The notes: a model not told the origin generated them from the sequence alone. 64,000 bases of DNA from Aphidius gifuensis (GCF_014905175.1 NC_057790.1:13418469-13482468); one strand, 5' to 3'. Positions 33,441 to 45,273 are shown, counted from the first letter of the stretch. Translations and numbers: made by a program.

Positions 33441-33498
33441 AAATAATAACGTTTAAGATAACATTTTGAAACATAATTTATTAAAATACATTTTATCA

Positions 33499-33504
33499 TT
33501 TATT
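33499..33504 (-). terminator. Candidate transposase polyadenylation signal
   Basis: AATAAA on the minus strand about 20 bp past the transposase stop. Confidence 0.45.
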
Positions 33505-33523
33505 TTGTCACATTGAATCTTTA

Positions 33524-36272
33524 TCAATCATCACAACAGCCATAAGGTATGACGATGACATACTCCACTTGTTTTATTTTCGCGTATAAACAAGGTCGAT
33601 CTAAGTCTGCTGGAGTGAACATTCGAATATTATTCACCGTATGACATTTTTTTATATGGTCGACTATAACATCAGCAGTAGATACAAAAGGATCATTTTC
33701 AATTTCAAATATATTGATGAACAATATAACTTCTTCTTGCAATGTAGAAGTTACTTTGAGAATTTTCAATATTTTACCAATTTCACCCGATTTAAGCAAA
33801 ACTATAGAATCATTTGATTTAGTGCAATAGTTTTCATGGTAAGACGCAGTCACGAATCTTACACTGTTACAAATTAATTTATCGTAAGTCAGGCAACTAT
33901 TTATATTACGATTCAAAATACGCTGTTCACTAATTGATAAATCATAGTTCTTGCCATTGCCTATTAAAATACAGTCAGCCAATCGGGAGAAGAATTTGAG
34001 TTGCTTGCTGAAAATTGAACTACAAAAGTTCTGTACGTGTTGGCTTATTGGTGTTTTTTCGGGGAAGGAACGAATTTTTTGGAATGATAAAAATCTTTGG
34101 CTCATTTGTGGTATTAAACGAGCAGGGCTTTGCTTCATATTTAACAAAAATCGGTTTTCATTCTCGAATGAAAAAGTACTATGTGCCCAGAGTGGACCCC
34201 AATTGCGTACGCTACGGCAAATATGTAAATGGAGATGTACAACATAATTCATTGAAAGTTTACCGTAAAATTTTTGATAACGGATTACGAACTTGATCAA
34301 AAGTTCTTCGGCTTTTTCCAATGATTCTTGGGTAATACTATCTTGTAGCAGTATATTCATTGCTGCTACCAGCATTGCCAAATGATTAAAATTCTCATTT
34401 TTTAATAATCCTTTTAAACAAATAAGGGAATACATTATTAGCCAATCTTGCCATTCAGATCCTTTCCAAAGTCGTCTTTCGCTAAGGTTACGTGGTGTCC
34501 GTGTGATTATCGTTGGTGGATTGAATTGTAGAAGACGTCGATTAATTTTTGAGAAATGATGGGGAGCGCCGACATAATAATCTTCATTAACTGAGCTTAA
34601 CAATATGTCAGTAAATTGACGGACTAATCCAAGCAATGTAGCATGCAAATGATCAACAAACATGCCTTCCACCAAATCAAAATGAACTAAATTCATCAAA
34701 CTGCTTGGTCCCCACACACCATCAATATCTCTTCTGATACCTCTCAGTTCGCAAGCTTCAAGCATAGATATTTTCACAGATGTGCTATTGCGAAGAGGAG
34801 GAATATTTTTGGAAATTGTATACTTTCTTTGGCCATCGACTGCCTCAGTCGGATGCAGGCAAAAGGTGCAGCCATAGGTGCCGTTATATTGTTTCATATT
34901 AAGCACTTTACACCTTGCAACGCTATCTACAGAACAAACAAGTGGAATTAACTTGCTGGTCACTTCATTATTTCCAAGTTTCCACGTAATTCCAATTGAA
35001 GAAAGATCATTTGCTTGGTTGACGAACATTTCCAAGAAAATGTTCATCTTTGGTTCAACTTTATCCACCCAAAGCCCAGATAGTATCATATATTTTTTTC
35101 GTTCTTTGGGCGGCAAATCATGCAGCATCATATAGATAGGCCACACAGTAGTTTGCGAAGAATCAGCAGCTGAACAGCCATCGGTATTAAAAGTATACGA
35201 TAGATTGAAATTATCCTTCAATAATCTGTTTTTTTTGTACATATTACCATCAAAAATATCTTCGATTGCCGATTCATCTTTTTTTATTCGCCTGAATCGG
35301 TAGCTCAAATTATCTACAAAGTTTGCATCTTTGAGAAAATGATTGAGTTGATCACGAACGTCAAATTGCAAAAAATACGAGTTGGTATTATGAACATTTA
35401 TTATGTGACCACAAGAACAATGTATATTATTTTCCAAGTCATTACGTGCACCTAGGTATCGATAACATTCAGGACAATACATATGATAAACACCATTTTT
35501 CACGTTTGAAGGAAAATATTTTTGCAAAAAATATTTCGAAGTAGGGACAACTCGGTCATTGAAAATTGTATTTATCATTTTGAGAAGATCGAGAATAGCT
35601 TGCCAAGTTAGCGAGTGTCGTAAGCCTAGTGTCATTGCCATTAGCAATACTTCACCACGAGTGCAGTTCAAAAAATTGCACAATAATTGGCCAAGATAGA
35701 GATCACTATCAGCTCTTTCATCATCATTATCATCTACTTCCTAAAAATAATAAAACAAAACTTTAGCATAACAGTATTTCATATCAATTCACCTGACTGA
35801 TAAATAAACAATTAATTATGTGCATTGTAACGTACATTGTGACTTGAATAAGTTGTATTTTCGTCTTCATTCATAGTCGTGTCCATATTGACTGACTCAT
35901 TTGTGTATCTTGAAGATGAGTCTGTGATCATCGAAATTTCATTATTATATTGCTCTACGTCAATATTAGCGTGATTATTCAGTAAACAGCTATTATTAAT
36001 GAAATCGTCAGACGATATAGATACCTCGTCAGAGTTATTAGAATTAGGTGAATATGTTATACTGGAATCACTGCTAAATTCATGATTATTTGCCTAAATA
36101 TATTGAACACAAATGTATGTAAGCAACGCATGTTGAAGTAGGAACATATTATCAAAATAATAAATGGCATGTTTGGACTAACCTGAGCTTCTTTCTTCTT
36201 ATGGCGATAAACTGTTTTACGGGGGATCAAAGAATTGTTTCTAATGTCTAAGTATTGTTTATACTTCGGCAT
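33524..36272 (-). CDS. Tnp2-like (CACTA/CMC-type) transposase
   Basis: Three exons join in frame: 36183-36272, 35836-36093, 33524-35740, giving 854 aa from MPKYKQYLDIRN. Introns are GT-AG. Residues 31-116 are acidic and serine/asparagine-rich. A cysteine cluster CPEC...CSCG spans 205-226. The Tnp2-like core shows NTDGCS with Asp303, WPIYMMLHDLPPKERKKY, VCSVDS with Asp388, then GTYGCTFC, and SFENEN with Glu642. I propose Asp303, Asp388 and Glu642 as the catalytic triad. Known family role: cut-and-paste transposases related to plant TNPD. The gene is uninterrupted by stops and lies inside terminal repeats with a TA duplication. It diverges from the BEN-like gene across a 626-bp spacer. Assignment to a named superfamily is an inference; the triad needs an alignment. 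Confidence 0.85.
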
Positions 36273-36373
36273 TTTTTCTGAATTTGTAATTCAAATGTAA
36301 GATTTTTGAGTTTTTGTTTTATAGACTTATACTTATGTATGCTTCAATCTGTCATGGCTTGTAGAGTTGTAGC

Positions 36374-36678
36374 CGGTGTTGGGCTCATTTTATCCGGCCG
36401 TATTATACGCCGTATAATATAACGTATTATACGCGTATTGTACGGCTCTTATTTTTGGCTACTGCTTGTTCTTCGTATTTTCATTCATTTAATAATTAAA
36501 TTGAATGTATTTTATTAAATAAATAAATAAAATTAATACATTTTCATTTTTCTAAAATAAATTACATGTATATATGCAGCGCCACCATATTATACGTTTT
36601 ATCCGGTTTTATTCGTATAATACGCGTATTATACGAAACGCGTATAATATTCCAAAAAACTAAAAAAGCCCAACACTG
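36374..36678. mobile_element. hAT-like MITE with GTATTATACG motif, in the divergent promoter
   Basis: 305 bp; ends CGGTGTTGGGCTC and, inward from the right, CAGTGTTGGGCTTTTT. Flanks GTTGTAGC and CTTGTAGT agree at six of eight positions. Motif TATTATACGCGTATAATA is palindromic and repeated on both sides. It lies between the start codons of the transposase (36272) and BEN-like gene (36899), so it may have changed their shared promoter. Confidence 0.8.
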
Positions 36679-36898
36679 CTTGTAGTCTTTGATAGCCTTC
36701 TTGGTCTTCTTGTTTTACACTCAATCAAACAGAATTACATAAACCTTACCAACTTAGTTACCTCAAAAACTTGTTTTTTTGATGAAGTCTTATTTAGACA
36801 TTGTCATAAAAAAAACTGTTGCAACGTAATAATAGAATAATTACAATAATCAAAGCAATATAATAGTGTCATGTCGGATTTATAGTTTTCTTTTGACA

Positions 36899-38688
36899 AT
36901 GAGTTTTGCCTACGTATTTGTTCATCGTCAAACTCCAGCCAATTCACGTCGAATCGTCAGAACAGAAAATATATTGAAGTTTGACACAGATTCTTTTGTG
37001 TGTGAAGACAAAGTTAAACGATCACAACAGATCTATTCACTATCGATATCTGATGGTAAATTAGCAACTTGTCAGGTGCTAGCCATTGCAGGTAAATTTA
37101 CATTTATTTTTTAATTTTTATTTGAAATCAGTAAAATTGAATGCTTCTTATTTTTTCTTTTCAAGACAATGCGGTTGATATCGAGAAGCTGAGTCAATCT
37201 AAGCGTTTTCATGTTCCAAAATTGAGTGTTTCTATAGTGGATCAATTTGCTGAAAAGTCGTCATCTGACACATCGGATAGTGAAAAAGAAAAACAAAAAC
37301 GCAAGGTAATTTTTTTGATTTTATTTGCATATCTGAACCTAGTTTACCTGTACAACAATATACTATGATCTTATTTATGATGTAACTGGTTTAGAGACAT
37401 AAAAAAGAACAAGCCAAATCATCAAAAGAAGCTGAGAAAGAAATTACTAAAAAGTATAAAAGGATTAATAGCGTATATGATGACAGTGACAACAACTCAT
37501 TAGAAGACGAAGATTATGAGGTAGAACCAACACTAGCAATAATAGTTTTATATCTGAATTGTATTATTTAGTTGTTATAATCGTTTTTTTTTTCAACACT
37601 AATTAAGGCAGAGGGAAGTGAAGTATTATCTCCTATCAGGCCTAGTACTGTATGGGCAGAGCCTTATATTGATAATCCGGTTTTTTCATCATCGGTTATA
37701 AAAAATCAAGAAGCAACTCATAAAACTGGCAAGGTTAGTCGTCTCATTTCACCTGTTAAAACAGTAAATCAGTCGGCACCTAGTATTAGTAAAAAATTAG
37801 TATATGATGAAAATACCGAAAATTCAAACTCTAAGACATCAAGTATGTCAAACAAGGTTCAGACAGAAGAATTATTAAAAGCTCAAAATGAAGCCAAGTC
37901 GTGGAAAAAAAAATATTTTGATCTTCTTGACTCTCAAGCATATCCTCTCACAGAAAGAACTGGTCAAAAGCTGATTGATCTTCTTGAACAATCATCTTCA
38001 GGTACGAATCTTTCATAAACTCGATAATACTTTATTTATAATTTCTTATCATTAATTTTCATCGGATTTCAGAGGTCAACGAATCAAACAATGTATCATC
38101 TAGAAAAAAAAGCGAAAATGAAGTATCAGGTAAAATTACGCATGGAAATAGAAAGCAGTTTTCGTTTTTTCATCCATACTTGTGCGAATGAAAAGAATTT
38201 CATTTTTTTCAGTTTCACGTTGTGCAGAAAATGAACCAGCTCGTGTTGTACCTGATGATGATGATGATGATGACAATAAAACAATTGTAAAGGAGTTATT
38301 GTCGAAATCTTTCAGAAATGCTGGGGAATGTGCCAAGTCAATAACAAGACATTTATGGACAGATGAGGAGTTGGAAACTCGAGTTGTCCGTAGGGTCAAA
38401 GGGAATAATAAAAAAATTTTAACACCTTCGAAAACCGTAAGAGCTAGAAACATATTTCGCAAGTGGCTAAAAGCTAAAGATTACGGAAAAGATGCTCGAA
38501 ATATGGAGATGAATAGTCTAAGTGGCTACATGGGTCGGGTCATAGAAAATGTTGCGCGCAGTAAGAAGAGACAACTCGAAAAGAAAGAAGTGGAAAATCC
38601 AGATGCGGGTGGCGAAAAAGATGTCGAGGACTTAGAAATAAACAGGCAGGTTGATCCACTCTTAGATGCCATCTTGAAGCGTAAATAA
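36899..38688 (+). CDS. BEN-domain-like protein of the 7.4-kb transposon
   Basis: Six exons join in frame: 36899-37091, 37166-37305, 37395-37520, 37608-38001, 38073-38129, 38213-38688, giving 461 aa from MSFAYVFVHRQTPAN. All introns are GT-AG. The N-terminal 65 residues are compact; residues 66-240 are charged and serine-rich. A likely coiled coil follows (around AQNEAKSWKKKYFDLLD), then an acidic seven-Asp run (318-324). Residues about 327-400 (AKSITRHLWTDEEL, KKILTPSKTVRARNIF) resemble a BEN domain, known for DNA binding and chromatin repression. In context it may bind the CCCGCC arrays or adjust transposase activity. The BEN call is by pattern only. AATAAA overlaps the stop codon. Confidence 0.8.
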
Positions 38689-38867
38689 ATAAAGACTTAC
38701 ATGTATTATTATATAAATATTCAATTTAAATTTATCATTCTATGGAACATCATTTTGTAGAACATAATGATGAAATGTAAACAAATATACTATAAAATTA
38801 CTGTGCAAATTGTTCTACCTTTTTCCAAAATGATCCATTGTTTTGTGGCATGATATTTTCAAAACAA

Positions 38868-39268
38868 GCAAGATATGGTGAAACCGACCAAAGAACCCGG
38901 CGACAGTTTTAATATTTTTAGGCCACGTTTCCATGAATTCATAAATGATGGCACATATACTAGTGCAAAGCATTGTGTCCGTGTAATTTTTATGTTTGGT
39001 CGCGATCGAGAAAAAAAATAAAGATAGACAGCAACACAACAACAGTTTAGAATAATCTTGAAATTATATTTAAATATACTAAATCATTGTTGTTGTTGTT
39101 GACTAACCTTATTTTTTTTCTCTTTTTTTTCCCGATCGCAACCGAACATAAAAATTTTATGGACACAATGCTTTGCACTAGTATATGTGCCATCGTTATG
39201 AATTCATGGAAACGCGGCCTAAAAATATTAAATCGGTTGCCGGGTTCTTTGGCCGATTTCACCATATA
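38868..39268. repeat. Internal inverted repeat of the transposon
   Basis: Arms of about 170 bp: GCCACGTTTCCATGAATTCAT and AGTGCAAAGCATTGTGTCC (38920-38980) are mirrored at 39150-39220. The spacer includes ACAACAACAG/TTGTTGTTGTTG words. It lies directly after the BEN-like gene and could act on its 3' end. Confidence 0.8.
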
Positions 39269-39289
39269 TAACCGACTAATGACCCACCA

Positions 39290-40030
39290 AGAAAGCATTG
39301 GCGGTTACCATATATTGTGGCGGGATAGTGGCGGGATATTGGCGGGATACATTACCCACCAAGGGAGCATTGGCGGTTACCATATATTGTGGCGGGATAC
39401 ATTACCCACCAAGGAAGCATTGGCGGTTACCATATATTGTGGCGGGATATTGGCGGGATATTGGCGGGATACATAACCCACCAAGGGAGCATTGGCGGTT
39501 ACCATATATTGTAGCGGGATATTGGCGGGATATTGGCGGGATACATAACCCACCAAGGAAGCATTGGCGGTTACCATATATTGTGGCGGGATATTGGCGG
39601 GATACATAACCCACCAAGGAAGCATTGGCGGTTACCATATATTGTGGCGGGATAGTGGCGGGATACATTACCCACCAAGGAAGCATTGGCGGTTACCATA
39701 TATTGTGGCGGGATATTGGCGGGATATTGGCGGGATACATAACCCACCAAGGGAGTATTGGCGGTTACCATATATTGTGGCGGGATATTGGCGGGATATT
39801 GGCGGGATACATAACCCACCAAGGGAGCATTGGCGGTTACCATATATTGTGGCGGGATATTGGCGGGATACATAACCCACCAAGGGAGCATTGGCGGTTA
39901 CCATATATTGTGGCGGGATAGTGGCGGGATATTGGCGGGATACATAACCCGCCAAGGAAGCATTGGCGGTTACCATATATTGTGGCGGGATATTGGCGGG
40001 ATATTGGCGGGATACATAACCCACCAATGG
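39290..40030. repeat. Right tandem array (GCATTGGCGGTTACC unit)
   Basis: About eleven units of about 50-80 bp. Each has GCATTGGCGGTTACCATATA, then one to three GGCGGGATATT words, then ACATAACCCACCAAGG. Units differ mainly in the number of GGCGGGATATT copies, as expected from slippage. Spurious open frames in all orientations reflect the repeat. Confidence 0.9.
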
Positions 40031-40106
40031 GTCAATTACGGGATATGCCGGGATATTTGGCGGGATATTGGCGGGATATTGGCGGGATATTTTTTCCACC
40101 AGGGTA

Positions 40107-43100
40107 GCTAAGGAGAAGATGTAGCTAAGGAATTGAGGCTGCCAAAGAATTATGTTTCGAGGAAATAATCCCTTAGTCACATCAATTCCTTAGCTACATC
40201 TTTTCCTCAACTACTGCTTTTCCTTGGACATTGTTTATTTTTTTTATAAATAAAATACATGTACATTTATTTTATAAAAATACAAATGTCCAAGGGAAAG
40301 CAGTAGCTAAGAAAAAGATGTAGCTAAGGAATTGAGGCTGCCAAAGAATTATGTTTCACGGAAATAATTCCTTAGTCACATTAATTCCTTAGCTACTGCT
40401 TTTCCTTGGACATTTTCTATTTAGTTTATAAATAAAATACATGTAAATTTATTTTCCAAAAATACAAATGTCCAAGGAAAAGCAGTAGCTAAGGAAAAGA
40501 TGTAGCTAAGGAATTGAGGCTGCCAAAGAATTATGTTTCGAGGAAATAATCCCTTAGTCACATCAATTCCTTAGCTACTGCTTTTCCTTGGACATTTTTT
40601 ATTTATTTTATAAATAAAATACATGTAAATTTATTTTATAAAAATACAAATGTCCAAGGAAAAGCAGTAGCTAAGGAAAAGATGTAGCTGAGGAATTGAG
40701 GCTGCCAAAGAATTATGTTTCAAGGAAATAATTCCTTAGTCACATCAATTCCTTATCTACTGCTTTTCCTTGGGCATTTTCTTTTTATTTTATAAATAAA
40801 ATACATGTAAATTTATTTTTCGAAAATACAAATGTCCAAGGAAAAGCAGTAGCTAAGGAAAAGATGTAGCTGAGGAATTGAGGCTGCCAAAGAATTATGT
40901 TTCAAGGAAATAATTCCTTAGTCACATTAATTCCTTAGCTACATCTTTTCCTCAGCTACTGCTTTTCCTTGGACATTGTTTATTTATTTTATAAATAAAA
41001 TACATGTAAATTTTTTTTTTAAAAATACAAATGTCCAAGGAAAAGCAGTAGCAAAGGAATTAATGTGACTAAGGAATTATTTCCTTGAAATGTAATTGGC
41101 AGCCTCACCTTAGTTACATCTTTGTATTATGTTTCAAGGAAATAATCCTTAGTCACATCAATTCCTTATACCTTTCTTTCTTGGACATTTTTATTTATTT
41201 TATAAATAAAATACATGTAAATTTATTTTATAAAATACAAATTCCAAGGAAAGAAAACAGTAGCTAGGAGAAAGATGTAGCTAAGGAATTGAGGCTGCCA
41301 AAGAATTATGTTTCGAAATAATCCTTAGTCACATTAATTCCTTAGCTACTACTTTCCTTGACATTTTTATTTATTTTATAAATAAAATACATGTAAATTA
41401 TTTTTCAAAAATACAAATGTCCAAGGAAAAGCTGGAAAGATGCTAAGTTGAGGCTGCCAAAGATTATGTTTCAAGAAATAATTCCTAGTCACATTAATTT
41501 CTTAGCTACATCTTTTCCTCCATATTATTTGGTTTTATTGGACATTTTTATTTATTTCCATAAATAAAATACATGTAAAATTATTTTCACAAAACCTATA
41601 AATTTCCAAGGAAAAAGCAGTAAATAGAAAAAGATGTAACTAAAGTGAGCTACCAAAGTTATTTTCAAGGAATGAATTCCTTAATCACATTAACTCCTTA
41701 GCTACCTTTCTTTGACTTAATTTTATTTATTTCATAAATAAAATACATGTAAATTTATTTTCAAAAATACCTACAAATGTCAAGGAAAAGCGGTAAGCTA
41801 AGAAAAAGTCATCGCTTAAGGTTAGGAGCCTACCAAAGGAATTATCATTTCAAGGAAAATAATTCCTTAGCATCCACATTAAATTGAGGCTGCCAAAGAA
41901 TTATGTTTCAAGGAAATAATTCCTTAGTCACATTAATTCCTTAGCTACTGCTTTTCCTTGGACATTTTTTATTTATTTTATAAATAAAATACATGTAAAT
42001 TTATTTTTCAAAAATACAAATGTCCAAGGAAAAGCAGTAGCTAAGGAAAAGATGTAGCTAAGGAATTGAGGCTGCCAAAGAATTATGTTTCAAGGAAATA
42101 ATTCCTTAGTCACATTAATCCCTTAGTCACATTAATTCCTTAGCTACATCTTCCCCTTAGCTACTGAGCCTCTCAGGACATTTTATTATTTCATGTACTG
42201 TCACCAAGCTATGTAAAATTTTATTTTTTAAAATACATGTACAGTGTCAAGGAAAAGATGTAGCTAGGAATTGAGGCTGCCAAAGAATTATGTTTCAAGG
42301 AAATAATTCCCTAGTCACATTAATTCCCTTAGCTACTGCTTTCCTTCATGGACATTTTTATTTATTTTAAAATAAAATACATGTAAATTTATTTTCCAAA
42401 AATATAAAATGTCCAAGGAAAAGCAGTAGCTAAAGAAAAGATGTAGCTAAGGAATTGAGGTTGCCAAAGAAATTTCATGCTCTATCAAACAATTCCTTAG
42501 TCACATAAATTACTTTTATCTACTGTTTTTCTTCCTTTCACATAATTTTTATTTTATTTTCTATGGTTTTAATAAAATACATGTAAATTTATTTTATAAA
42601 ATACAAATGTCCAAGGAAAAGTAGCTAGCATGGAGGCTGCCATGTAGTTTGAGGATAAGGCCGCCAAAATAGAACCATGTTTCAAGGAAATGTAAAATCT
42701 TCAAGGAGGTCAAAGATGCTAATTCCTTAGCTACACTTTTCAGCTACTGCTTTTCCTTGGATTATTGTTTATTTATTTTATAAAATAAAATACATGTATT
42801 TTTAAAAATGAAATGTAACCAAGGAAAAGCAGCAGCAAGAAATTAATAAATCAAGGAATTATTTCCTTGAAACAAATGTACCTTTTGCAGCTCATTTCTA
42901 TTACATCTTTTCCTTAGCTACTGCTTTTTCTTGGACATTTTTATTCATTTTATAAAATAAAAACATGTAAAATTATTTTTAAAAATACAAATTTCCAAGG
43001 AAAAGTTGTAGCTAAGGAAAAAGATGGAAGAAGGTAGCTAAGGAATTGAGGCTGCCAAAGTATTATATTTTCAAGGAAAGTAATCCCTTAGTCACACATT

Positions 43101-43960
43101 TAGCTACATCTTTTCCTTAGCTACTGCTTTTCCTTGGACATTTGTATTTTTGAAAAATAAATTTACATGTATTTTATTTTTAAAATAAATAAAAAATGTC
43201 CAAGGAAAAGATGTAGCTGAGGAATCAATGTGACTAAGGAATTATCTCCTTGAAACATTATTTTTTGGCAGCCTCAATTCTTTAGCTACATCTTTTCCTT
43301 AGCTACTGCTTTTCTTTGGAAATTTGTATTTTTAAACAATTTACATGTATTTTATTTATAAAATAAATAAAAATGTCCAGGAAAAGCAGTAGCTAAGGAA
43401 AATGTAGCTAAGGAATTAATGTGATAAGGAATTGTTTCTGTGAAACATAATACTTTTGCAGCCTCATTACTTAGCTACATCCTTAGCTAAGGAATTAAGG
43501 TTGCCAAGAAATTATTTTTTGTTAACATGTTACTAAAAACATAATTTTTTTGGCAACCTCAATTTTTTAGCTACATCTTTTCGTTAGCTACTGCTTGTTC
43601 TTGCGATTTTCATTTTTGTAATGACTAAAAAATATAATATTTCATTTTTCGAAAATAAAATCCCCAAGGAAAAGATGTAGCTAAGGAAAAGATATAGCTA
43701 AGAAATTAATGTGGCCAGAAAAATTATGTTTAAAGCAACTTCAATTCCTTAGCTACATTTTTTCCTTAGCTACATCTTTTCCTTAGACATATTTATCCTT
43801 TAAAAATTAAATTACATTTACTTTATTTATTAAATAAATGAATTTATTCATAGGACAACCAGTAGCCAAGGGAAAAATGTAGCTCAGGAATCAATGTGGC
43901 TAGAAAAATTATGTTTCAAGCAACATTAATTCCTCAGCTACATCTTCTTCTGGGACATTT
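40107..43960. repeat. CTAAGGAA satellite array (about 180-bp unit)
   Basis: Head-to-tail units each holding TCCAAGGAAAAGCAGTAGC, AAGATGTAGCTAAGGAATTG, TGCCAAAGAATTATGTTTC and the mirror GCTACTGCTTTTCCTTGGA, so each unit can fold. The first 1 kb is regular; 41100-43050 has many small insertions and deletions; the right end decays. No coding content. It is also the landing site of the 7.4-kb transposon. Confidence 0.9.
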
Positions 43961-44109
43961 TTCTTTTAAAAAAAATAAATTTTTTTAGCTGCATTTATAC
44001 TTTAGTTGTATGCCGTAAAATATTAATTTATTCAATAATATTATTACAAGCAAGCGTGATATTTATTACGGCAAATACTCTAATGCTAAGGCTTTCGGGT
44101 CTATTAAAA

Positions 44110-44420
44110 TGATTTACCAGTAATCTACCAGTAGACTACTGGTAGTTGATACCAGTCATTTTTTACCGGAAATTTACTGGTAGATTACTGGTAGTTCCTA
44201 CCAGCAATTTTTTACTGGAATTCTACTGGTAGATTACTGGTAGTTCCTACCAGTAATTTGTTACTGGAATTTTACTGGTAGTTCCTACTGGTAGTATCTA
44301 CCAGTAGAATTCCAGTAATATACTGGTTGGAAATTACTGGTAGGAGCTACCAGTTATCTACCAGTAGTAGTTACTGGTAAGCTACCAGTAGATTACCGGT
44401 AGCATATAATCCTACCAGTT
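44110..44420. repeat. CTACCAGTAATTTACTGGTAG motif array
   Basis: About twenty copies of TACCAGTA or its complement TACTGGTA, arranged as palindromes around TAATTTA-like centres. Outer ends were not identified with confidence. Same architecture as the subterminal arrays of other elements. Confidence 0.8.
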
Positions 44421-44423
44421 GTG

Positions 44424-44453
44424 CAAGAAGACTAGAGACTAGTCTTCTTGCAG
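44424..44453. repeat. Short near-perfect palindrome
   Basis: GCAAGAAGACTAG is followed at once by CTAGTCTTCTTGC around AGA. The half-site CTAGTCTTCTTGC also occurs alone near 10098. Confidence 0.7.
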
Positions 44454-44454
44454 T

Positions 44455-44627
44455 TGTGGTTATCTGGGCGAGGTCCCATTAGTCCGACATTTTGTGCTCG
44501 CCGTATGGAGCGAGTATAAGAGGATTTCGTCACTTCCGAGCTCACCGTATGGAGTGGGTATAAGAGGGTTCCGTCATACTTCTGAGATAAAAATCATCTA
44601 TGGCTTCACTCTGCTTATACCCACTCT
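44455..44627. mobile_element. TAGAGTGGG element, right part
   Basis: Ends CTCTGCTTATACCCACTCTA like the MITE at 4452 and shares its TTTTGTGCTCGCCGTATGG interior, but is longer through a partial internal duplication (two GAG(C/T)GAGTATAAGAGG-like blocks). Compare the left end at 31656. Confidence 0.7.
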
Positions 44628-44629
44628 AT

Positions 44630-45272
44630 CTGACATAGTATTGCGATTTCATCTATTGTGAGCTAGAACAAGGTGCCGCCGTAATGGTTTAGCCGACTAG
44701 CGGATCTTTCCAAATTCTGAAGTGTAAGCTTCGTAAATGAACTTTTCTTAAGTTGGGCCGAACTCTTAAAAATAGAAATTATTAATTAACGTTTATAATT
44801 ATCATTCATAAATTAGATTAGGACGAATTTAGAGATTTCGAATATTGTTGTTTGCATTATATTGAAAATGATAAACATTTTTTTGCCGTTTACTGAATTC
44901 TACTAAAAAAAAATTATGTTTCATGTGAGTTGATAATATTTACTAAAAATATTATTAGATAAAAGTATAATTTTTTTTTGTTCTTATATTTGGAAAATAT
45001 ATGATATTATCACACTAAACTTTTGATTCTCTTAATACGAGTTGGTGATAAAAGCGAATTTTATTCTACAACTTTTTATCATTTTAACAAATATTGATAA
45101 AGAATTAAATGCCACTTTATAAACGATAATAAAATAGAATTCTGAATTTGCACTTAACAACCAAATAGTTATGTGTCCGCAAATATTGTTTCAATAAAAT
45201 TAATATTCTATTTCTACACCAATTTTCGAAAATAGGAAGCTGTTATTTTTGTGCACAATCAAAAAAAGTTAA
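44630..45272 (+). repeat. Dispersed 650-bp repeat O, copy 2
   Basis: Nearly identical to 12735-13385 with a handful of substitutions and one short insertion near 44970. No coding content. Confidence 0.8.
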
Positions 45273-45273
45273 T

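Larger units (their letters stand above)
32707..40104. mobile_element. Apparently autonomous Tnp2/BEN transposon, CCCTGGTGG ends
   Basis: 7398 bp inserted in the satellite with TA duplicated on both sides (32705-32706, 40105-40106). Both ends read CCCTGGTGGAAAAAATATCC inward and stay similar for more than 100 bp, including GTAATTGACCCATTGG. Subterminal arrays of ATATCCCGCC flank two divergent, spliced genes: a Tnp2-like transposase (minus) and a BEN-like protein (plus). The organisation (subterminal repeats, transposase, second DNA-binding-type protein) recalls plant En/Spm; the 2-bp duplication and end sequence differ from plant CACTA. Both genes are open end to end, so recent activity is possible. 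Two small elements have inserted in non-coding parts. Confidence 0.9.

Noticed and set aside
39087..40180. Open frames of 80-170 aa with GGILAGYITHQ or YPANIPPQYMV repeats
   Set aside because: By-products of the GGCGGGATATT tandem array, open on both strands at once.
40107..43960. CRISPR-like array
   Set aside because: Regular spacing of about 180 bp and palindromic units look superficially similar, but there are no unique spacers, no cas genes, and the genome is eukaryotic with spliced genes.
31656..44627. A single 13-kb TAGAGTGGG element containing the whole autonomous transposon
   Set aside because: Mirror ends and GATAACCAC/GTGGTTATC words fit, but the outer flanks (GCGGCTTG and TCTGACAT) show no duplication, so two separate fragments are as likely.
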